Shown piece by piece: positions 59,059 to 64,000 of a stretch of DNA of 64,000 nucleotides (the stretch's first letter is position 1; every line of letters begins with the position of its first letter). The position numbers and the translations under genes were made by a program. Below the pieces are notes generated by a model. That model searched no databases and was not told where the DNA came from. It was given only the letters and a program-made list of their open reading frames with translations. Source of the DNA: Lentzea sp. NBRC 105346 (GTDB lineage: Bacteria; Actinomycetota; Actinomycetes; Mycobacteriales; Pseudonocardiaceae); assembly GCF_030269605.1 (NCBI RefSeq), contig NZ_BSTQ01000021.1, positions 1 to 64,000 of the forward strand, given 5' to 3'.

Positions 59059-60729
59059 ATGACGACACCCGACAGAGTCGCGCGTCCCGCCATCCTCACG
59101 GTGGACGACGATCCCGCCGTGTCCAGGGCGGTGGCGCGCGACCTGCGCCGTCGGTACGGCGAGCACTACCGCATCGTGCGGTCGGAGTCCGGCGCGCAGG
59201 CCCTGGAGGCGTTGCGGGAGATCAGGTTGCGCGGCGAGGAGGTCGCGGCGCTGCTGGCGGACTACCGCATGCCGCAGATGAGCGGCATCGAGTTCCTCGA
59301 AGCGGCGATGGACGTGTTCCCGCTCGCGCGGCGGGTGCTGCTGACCGCGTACGCCGACACCGACGCCGCGATCGCGGCGATCAACGTGGTGGACCTCGAC
59401 CACTACCTGCTCAAGCCGTGGGACCCGCCGGAGGAGAAGCTCTATCCGGTGCTCGACGAGCAGCTGCAGGCGTGGTCGGTGACCGACCGGCAGCCCGCGC
59501 GGCAGGTCCGGGTGATCGGGCACCGGTGGTCGCCGCGGTCCTACGAGGTTCGCGACTTCCTGGCCCGCAACTCGGTGCCGTTCCGCTGGCACGCCCTGGA
59601 CGAGGGCGACTGCGAGGCGGCGCGGCTGCTCGCCGCGGCGGAGCACGACGGCAGCCGGCTGCCGGTCGTCGTGACCACCGATGGCGACGCGCTCGTCGAC
59701 CCGTCCGACGCGGAGCTGGCCGCGCGGGTGGGTCTGAGCACCCAGCCGTCCGCCGAGTTCTACGACCTCATCGTGATCGGCGGCGGGCCGGCCGGTCTCG
59801 GTGCCGCGGTGTACGGCGGGTCCGAGGGGCTGCGGACCGTCCTCGTGGAACGACTGGCGACCGGCGGTCAGGCCGGGACCAGCAGCCGGATCGAGAACTA
59901 TCTCGGTTTCCCCGACGGCGTATCCGGCGAGCAGCTCACTGAACGCGCGCGCCGGCAGGCGTTGAAGTTCGGCGTGGAGATGCTCACCACGCGCGACGTC
60001 GTCGGACTTGAACGGCGGGGCGGGGCGAGGGTGGTGCGCTTCGGCGACGGCACGGAGATCTCGGCGCACACGGTCATCCTCGCGACCGGGGTGTCGTACC
60101 GGATGCTCGACTGTCCCGGACTCGACCGGCTGACGGGCCGCGGCGTCTTCTACGGCGCGTCGACCACCGAGGGGCCGAGCTGCGCCGGACAGGACGTGTA
60201 CCTCGTCGGCGGCGCCAACTCCGCGGGCCAGGCGGCCGTCTACTTCTCCCGGCACGCCAGGCGGGTCGTGCTCGTCGTGCGCGGCGACTCGCTGGAGCGC
60301 ACGATGTCGCAGTACCTGATCGACCAGCTCGCCCGGATCGGCAACGTCGAGGTGCGCACCTGCACGGAGGTCGTCGCCGGCGACGGCGCGGACCACCTGG
60401 AGTCGTTGACGTTGCAGCACAACAAGACCGGCGAGACTCAGGTGGTGCCCGCGTCGTGGCTGTTCTGCTTCATCGGCGCGGCGCCCCGCACGGACTGGCT
60501 CGGCAACGCGGTGGCCCGTGACGACCGCGGTTTCGTGCTGGCGGGCCCGGATCTCGGGACACCCGCCGGGTGGGAGCTCGACCGCGCCCCCTACCACCTG
60601 GAGACCAGCCTGCCCGGCGTGTTCGTCGCCGGTGACGTTCGCGCCGACTCCGTGAAGCGGGTGGCGTCCGCGGTCGGCGAGGGCGCGATGGCCGTGACGC
60701 TCGTGCACCGCTACCTGGAGAAGTCATGA
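59059..60729 (+). CDS. Response regulator fused to thioredoxin-reductase-like flavoprotein
   Basis: 556 residues. A receiver domain (phospho-Asp68 in LLADYRMPQMSG), then a glutaredoxin-like fold without its Cys pair (VIGHRWSPRSYEVRDFL), then an FAD/NADPH thioredoxin-reductase module (LIVIGGGPAGLGAAVY; YLVGGANSAGQAAVYF; GVFVAGDV). The usual CATCDG redox motif reads ASTTEG, so both cysteines are lost. ATG 59059 preferred. It overlaps the histidine-kinase gene by 4 bases; the kinase probably phosphorylates it. Confidence 0.88.
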   Translation: MTTPDRVARPAILTVDDDPAVSRAVARDLRRRYGEHYRIVRSESGAQALEALREIRLRGEEVAALLADYRMPQMSGIEFLEAAMDVFPLARRVLLTAYADTDAAIAAINVVDLDHYLLKPWDPPEEKLYPVLDEQLQAWSVTDRQPARQVRVIGHRWSPRSYEVRDFLARNSVPFRWHALDEGDCEAARLLAAAEHDGSRLPVVVTTDGDALVDPSDAELAARVGLSTQPSAEFYDLIVIGGGPAGLGAAVYGGSEGLRTVLVERLATGGQAGTSSRIENYLGFPDGVSGEQLTERARRQALKFGVEMLTTRDVVGLERRGGARVVRFGDGTEISAHTVILATGVSYRMLDCPGLDRLTGRGVFYGASTTEGPSCAGQDVYLVGGANSAGQAAVYFSRHARRVVLVVRGDSLERTMSQYLIDQLARIGNVEVRTCTEVVAGDGADHLESLTLQHNKTGETQVVPASWLFCFIGAAPRTDWLGNAVARDDRGFVLAGPDLGTPAGWELDRAPYHLETSLPGVFVAGDVRADSVKRVASAVGEGAMAVTLVHRYLEKS

Positions 60730-62117
60730 CGCCCGACGAACTGCGCTCGCTGTTCCTCTTCGAGCACCTCGGCGACGACCAGCTCGCCTGGCTGGCCGAG
60801 CACGGGCACATCGAGACCAGGTCCGCGGGCACTGTCGTGCTCGCCGAAGGAGACCCGGCGACGTGTTTCTTCGTGCTGCTCGAAGGCACGGTCGCGTTGA
60901 GCCGCAACGTCGGCGGCCAGCGCGTCGAGACCAACCGCACGGACCACCGCGGGTCGTACTTCGGCGCCACCCAGGCGTACCTGGAGGCCGACGTCACGAC
61001 CTACCAGATGACCGTCGAGTCGATCACCGACACGCGGATGTACCAGCTGCCCGCGGACGAGTTCGGCGCGATCGTGCGCGAGTGGTTCCCGATGGCCATG
61101 CACCTGCTGGAGGGCCTGTTCTACGGCATGCAGAACACCCAGCGGATCCTCGGCCAGCGGGAACGCCTGCTGGCGCTGGGATCGCTCTCCGCGGGCCTGA
61201 CCCACGAGCTCAACAACCCCGCCGCGGCCGCGGTGCGTGCGACCGCGGCGTTGCGCGAACGGGTCGCCGGGATGCGGCACAAGCTCGCGATGCTGGCGTC
61301 CGGCGCGATCGACGCCGAGGTGCTGCCGAGCCTGGTGAAGCTGCAGGAGGCCGCGGTCGAGCGGGTCGCGAAGGCGCCTCGGCTCGGCCCGATGGAGGCC
61401 AGTGACGCCGAGGACGAGGTCGGCGACTGGCTGGACGCGCACGGCGTGACGGCGGGCTGGGACCTGGCGCCGATCCTGGTCGCGGGCGGCCTGGACGTCG
61501 AGTGGCTGCAAGACGCTCTGGGCGAATGCCCGGTCGCGGCAAAGGACCCGGCACTCCGTTGGCTCGGCTACACGGTCGAGACCGAGATGCTGATGAACGA
61601 GATCGAGGAGGCCACCACCCGAGTGTCCACTTTGGTCGGTGCGGCCAAGCAGTACTCCCAGATGGACCGCGCGCCGTTCCAGGTGGTCGACGTGCATGAG
61701 CTGCTCGACTCGACGCTCGTCATGTTCGGCGGCAAGCTCAGCGCTATCCAGGTGGTCAAGTCGTATGACCGTTCACTGCCACCGATTCCGGCCTACGCCG
61801 CCGAGCTCAACCAGGTGTGGACGAACCTGATCGACAACGCCCTGCAGGCCATGGACGGCGGCGGAACGCTGACCGTGCGGACGTTCCGCGAGAACGACTC
61901 GGCGGTGATCGAGATCGGCGACACCGGCACCGGCATCCCGCCGGAGGTGAAGCCCCGAATCTTCGAGCCGTTCTTCACGACGAAGGCGGTCGGCCAGGGC
62001 ACCGGCCTCGGCCTGGACATCTCGTGGCGGATCGTGGTCAACAAGCACCAGGGCGACATCCGCGTCGAGTCCGCGCCGGGCGACACGCGTTTCCAGGTGG
62101 TTCTCCCCATGGGTTGA
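60726..62117 (+). CDS. Sensor histidine kinase with cyclic-nucleotide-binding domain
   Basis: 463 residues, no membrane segment. A CNMP-binding domain (1-125; VLAEGDPATCFFVLLEGTVAL) leads to a histidine box LSAGLTHELNNPAA with His160, then a long helical linker, and an HATPase domain (NLIDNALQAM; GDTGTGIPPE; GTGLGLDI). It is translationally coupled (ATGA) to the fused regulator. Ligand of the CNMP domain is not known; it may sense nucleotide or redox state. Confidence 0.9.
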   Translation: MTPDELRSLFLFEHLGDDQLAWLAEHGHIETRSAGTVVLAEGDPATCFFVLLEGTVALSRNVGGQRVETNRTDHRGSYFGATQAYLEADVTTYQMTVESITDTRMYQLPADEFGAIVREWFPMAMHLLEGLFYGMQNTQRILGQRERLLALGSLSAGLTHELNNPAAAAVRATAALRERVAGMRHKLAMLASGAIDAEVLPSLVKLQEAAVERVAKAPRLGPMEASDAEDEVGDWLDAHGVTAGWDLAPILVAGGLDVEWLQDALGECPVAAKDPALRWLGYTVETEMLMNEIEEATTRVSTLVGAAKQYSQMDRAPFQVVDVHELLDSTLVMFGGKLSAIQVVKSYDRSLPPIPAYAAELNQVWTNLIDNALQAMDGGGTLTVRTFRENDSAVIEIGDTGTGIPPEVKPRIFEPFFTTKAVGQGTGLGLDISWRIVVNKHQGDIRVESAPGDTRFQVVLPMG

Positions 62118-62167
62118 CGCAACCGTTCAGTTGCCATAGTGTCGCAACCAACGGGTTGCCATACTGT
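62114..62167 (+). promoter_or_regulatory. Promoter and ArsR-type operator of the SRPBCC-arsR-DUF899 operon
   Basis: TTGACG (62114-62119), 17 bases, TAGTGT (62137-62142). Overlapping this are two direct repeats, GTTGCCATAGTGT (62130-62142) and GTTGCCATACTGT (62155-62167), and a dyad GCAACC-N4-GGTTGC (62144-62159). The ArsR protein of the operon is the likely binder. Confidence 0.6.
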
Positions 62168-62177
62168 GGAGGTTGTC

Positions 62178-62609
62178 ATGGGTTTTCCTGATCGCATCGA
62201 GCGGACCGTCGACGTCGCGCACCCGCCGGCCAAGGTGTGGGCGGCACTCACCACCGCCGAGGGGCTCGCGTCCTGGTTCGGCAACACCGCGACCATCGAC
62301 CTGCGTCCGGGCGGCGCGGCGCGCATGACGTGGACCGAGGGACACGTGGCCGAGATGCGGGTGGAACGGGTCGAGGAGCCGTCGGTCTTCGGGTTCACCT
62401 GGCACATCTACGGCCTGCCCGAGGACGACCCGCGGCGCACCTACGTCGAGTTCACGCTCGCACCGACCGGCACCGGGACCCGCCTGACGGTCGTCGAGTC
62501 CGGCTTCGCCCAGCTGCCCGACGACATGCACGACAAGGCGTTCAACGGCAACACCGACGGCTGGCGCAGCGAGCTCGGCGAACTCGTCGCGTACCTCGAT
62601 GCGGCCTGA
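62178..62609 (+). CDS. SRPBCC-fold (AHSA1-like) protein
   Basis: 143 residues: RTVDVAHPPAKVWAALTTAEGLASWFG at the N-terminus, GFTWHIY and EFTLAPTGTGTRLTVVESGF later, all typical of AHSA1 domains. GGAGG is 6 bases before ATG 62178. The gene overlaps arsR by 11 bases. AHSA1-ArsR pairs are common in actinobacteria. Ligand unknown. Confidence 0.87.
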   Translation: MGFPDRIERTVDVAHPPAKVWAALTTAEGLASWFGNTATIDLRPGGAARMTWTEGHVAEMRVERVEEPSVFGFTWHIYGLPEDDPRRTYVEFTLAPTGTGTRLTVVESGFAQLPDDMHDKAFNGNTDGWRSELGELVAYLDAA

Positions 62610-62970
62610 CGCCGAGGCGGTCGCCGAGCAGGTCTTCATCGCCCTCGCCGACCCGAGCCGGCGCGGCATCCTGGCCGCGCTGGCCGCGGGCGGGCCCGCG
62701 ACGGCAACCGACCTCGCCGACCGGCTGCCGATCACGCGGCAGGCGATCGCCAAACACCTCGCCCTGCTCGCCGAAGCCGGACTGGTGACGGCCGAGCCCG
62801 GCGAACGGCGGCGCGTGCGGTACCGGCTGCGCTCGGCGCCGATGCAGGTGGCACAACAGTTCCTGGCCGCGCTGGCGCGCGACTGGGACGGCCCGCTCGC
62901 CGCGTTGCGGGAGCACCTCGACCAGAAAGGCGGACACGATGATGAAAACGCCCCCGATCGTCTCGGCTGA
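62599..62970 (+). CDS. ArsR-family regulator
   Basis: 123 residues. Winged helix-turn-helix ALADPSRRGILAALAAGG and ATDLADRLPITRQAIAKHLALLAEAGLV. No Cys metal box, so it likely senses an organic ligand. ATG 62599 lies within the SRPBCC end, and its own end overlaps DUF899 by 32 bases. Probably an autorepressor acting at 62114-62167. Confidence 0.88.
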   Translation: MRPDAEAVAEQVFIALADPSRRGILAALAAGGPATATDLADRLPITRQAIAKHLALLAEAGLVTAEPGERRRVRYRLRSAPMQVAQQFLAALARDWDGPLAALREHLDQKGGHDDENAPDRLG

Positions 62971-63646
62971 GGACTGGGAAGCGGCGCGGGCGGAACTGCT
63001 CGTGCGCGAGAAGGAGGTCACCCGAGCGAAGGACGCGCTGGCCGCCGAGCGGCGCCGGATGCCTTGGCTCGCGGTGGAGAAGCAGTACTTCTTCGACGGC
63101 CCGCGCGGCCGGGTGAGCCTGCCGGAGTTGTTCGAGGGACGCCGCCAGCTGATCGTCTACCGCGCGTTCCTCGAACCCGGCGTGTTCGGCTGGCCCGACC
63201 ACGCGTGCCGCGGCTGTTCCCTGGTGGCGGACCAGGTCGCGGACGTCGCCCACCTCAACGCCCGCGACACCACGCTCGTCTTCGTGTCGCGGGCGCCGCA
63301 ACCGGACATCTCACGCGTGAAGGCGCGAATGGGCTGGACGATGCCCTGGTACACGATGACCGACTCGTTCGACGCCGACTTCGGTGTGGACGAATGGCAC
63401 GGCACCAACGTGTTCTTCCGGTCCGACGATCGGGTGTTCCGCACGTACTTCATCAACAACCGCGGCGACGAGGCGATGGGCGGCACCTGGAGCTATCTCG
63501 ACCTCACGCCGCTGGGGCGGCAGGAGAACTGGGAGGACTCGCCTTCGGGCTACCCGCAGTCCGCGCCGTACGCGTGGTGGAACTGGCACGACGCATACGA
63601 GAATCAAGCCTCTGGCCAGACCAGTTCCCAGGTCTCGTCGCCGTAG
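62939..63646 (+). CDS. DUF899 (thioredoxin-like) protein
   Basis: 235 residues with the DUF899 pattern: ARAELLVREKEVTRAKDALAAERRRMPW, then a thioredoxin-like core (HACRGCSLVADQV; LVFVSRAP), and the C-terminal GTWSYLDLTPLGRQE. The CRGC pair may be redox-active. The function is not established. ATG 62939 lies inside arsR, so translation is coupled; the end overlaps the convergent partial gene by 43 bases. Confidence 0.85.
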   Translation: MMKTPPIVSAEDWEAARAELLVREKEVTRAKDALAAERRRMPWLAVEKQYFFDGPRGRVSLPELFEGRRQLIVYRAFLEPGVFGWPDHACRGCSLVADQVADVAHLNARDTTLVFVSRAPQPDISRVKARMGWTMPWYTMTDSFDADFGVDEWHGTNVFFRSDDRVFRTYFINNRGDEAMGGTWSYLDLTPLGRQENWEDSPSGYPQSAPYAWWNWHDAYENQASGQTSSQVSSP

Positions 63647-64000
63647 AGGGACTCGTACCGGAACCCCAGCCGCAACCTCGTGGTGAGCAGCTCGGCGAAC
63701 TCGGCGTGAGCGCGGCTGTCGTAGTCCGGCACCCTCAGGAGGAACTCTCGGTATCCGACCTCAAGGATCGAGCCGGTCGTGAACGTCGCGGCGGACGGGC
63801 GCCACTCGGTCAGGGTGTCGCGCACCTGGTCCATCGCCGCTTTCCCGAACCTGCCGACTCGTGTCCCGTCGAGCTCGACCCACGAGTCCGTGATGACCGC
63901 CGGGCCGATGCCGACGTTGGACAGCACGAGTCCGGCCGTGTCGCTGACATGAAACCTGGCGCCCATCTGCAGGACCGGGCGGACCAGCTTCCGGTTGTGC
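63604..64000 (-). CDS. Hypothetical protein, 5' end beyond the window
   Basis: At least 131 residues. The frame stays open to the window edge (…RKLVRPVLQMGARFHV), so ATG 63966 is probably not the true start. The visible part has strands such as AVITDSWVELDGTRVG and LRLGFRYESLYGDETWEL. No family recognised; an N-terminal membrane anchor outside the window is possible. Confidence 0.5.
   Translation of the reverse strand, partial: HNRKLVRPVLQMGARFHVSDTAGLVLSNVGIGPAVITDSWVELDGTRVGRFGKAAMDQVRDTLTEWRPSAATFTTGSILEVGYREFLLRVPDYDSRAHAEFAELLTTRLRLGFRYESLYGDETWELVWPEA

Overview
The window is high-GC actinobacterial DNA. Roughly half the genes start with GTG, many neighbours overlap by 4 bases (ATGA/GTGA), several regulators look leaderless, and a 13-base palindrome, GTCCAC(A/T)GTGGAC, recurs. 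These traits suggest Amycolatopsis or a relative in the Pseudonocardiaceae; this is inference, as there is no rRNA to place it.

Layout. 0.3-4.5 kb: a LacI-controlled operon (MFS carrier, amidase, RidA). 4.4-6.2 kb: a LigD-type ligase whose polymerase domain has lost its metal-binding acids. 6.3-12.1 kb: a PTS-driven dihydroxyacetone kinase system (aquaglyceroporin, DhaK, DhaL, EI, IclR regulator, DhaM, HPr). 12.9-24.9 kb: a 12-gene, one-direction biosynthetic operon. It encodes a GriI/GriH-like pair for 3-amino-4-hydroxybenzoate, two AMP-forming ligases, two acyl carrier proteins, a ketosynthase with a short partner, an NAD-dependent epimerase-like enzyme, and a CreE/CreD-like pair for making nitrous acid from aspartate. 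A flavodoxin, a LysR regulator and an exporter are divergent from it. The best reading is an aryl-polyketide pathway with diazotisation (the cremeomycin / avenalumic acid / p-coumaric acid type).

28-34 kb: small regulators, two short-chain or DHFR-like reductases, and secreted lectin-like proteins. 34-40.5 kb: glpF-glpK-glpD, a second IclR regulator and a second glycerol kinase. 40.7 kb: a short Rho paralogue. 42.4-46.7 kb: an epimerase, a decayed P450, a large zinc-ribbon/STAND/LuxR regulator and a TetR gene. 46.8-52.9 kb: a sulfation operon (CysD, CysNC for PAPS, DUF1214, sulfotransferase, SDR, SRPBCC) with matching TetR-type sites at two promoters. 53.2-56.9 kb: class Ia ribonucleotide reductase under a cobalamin riboswitch. 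57-64 kb: a secreted serine protease, a redox two-component pair next to a UBP zinc finger, and an ArsR/SRPBCC/DUF899 operon.

The oddest structural signal is that three genes carry decayed tandem copies of their own ends in the adjacent spacer: the ptsI start, the CreD-like start, and the 42.4-kb epimerase end. In the last case the copies stay in frame behind TGA stops. I saw no tRNA, rRNA, CRISPR array, transposase or phage gene.
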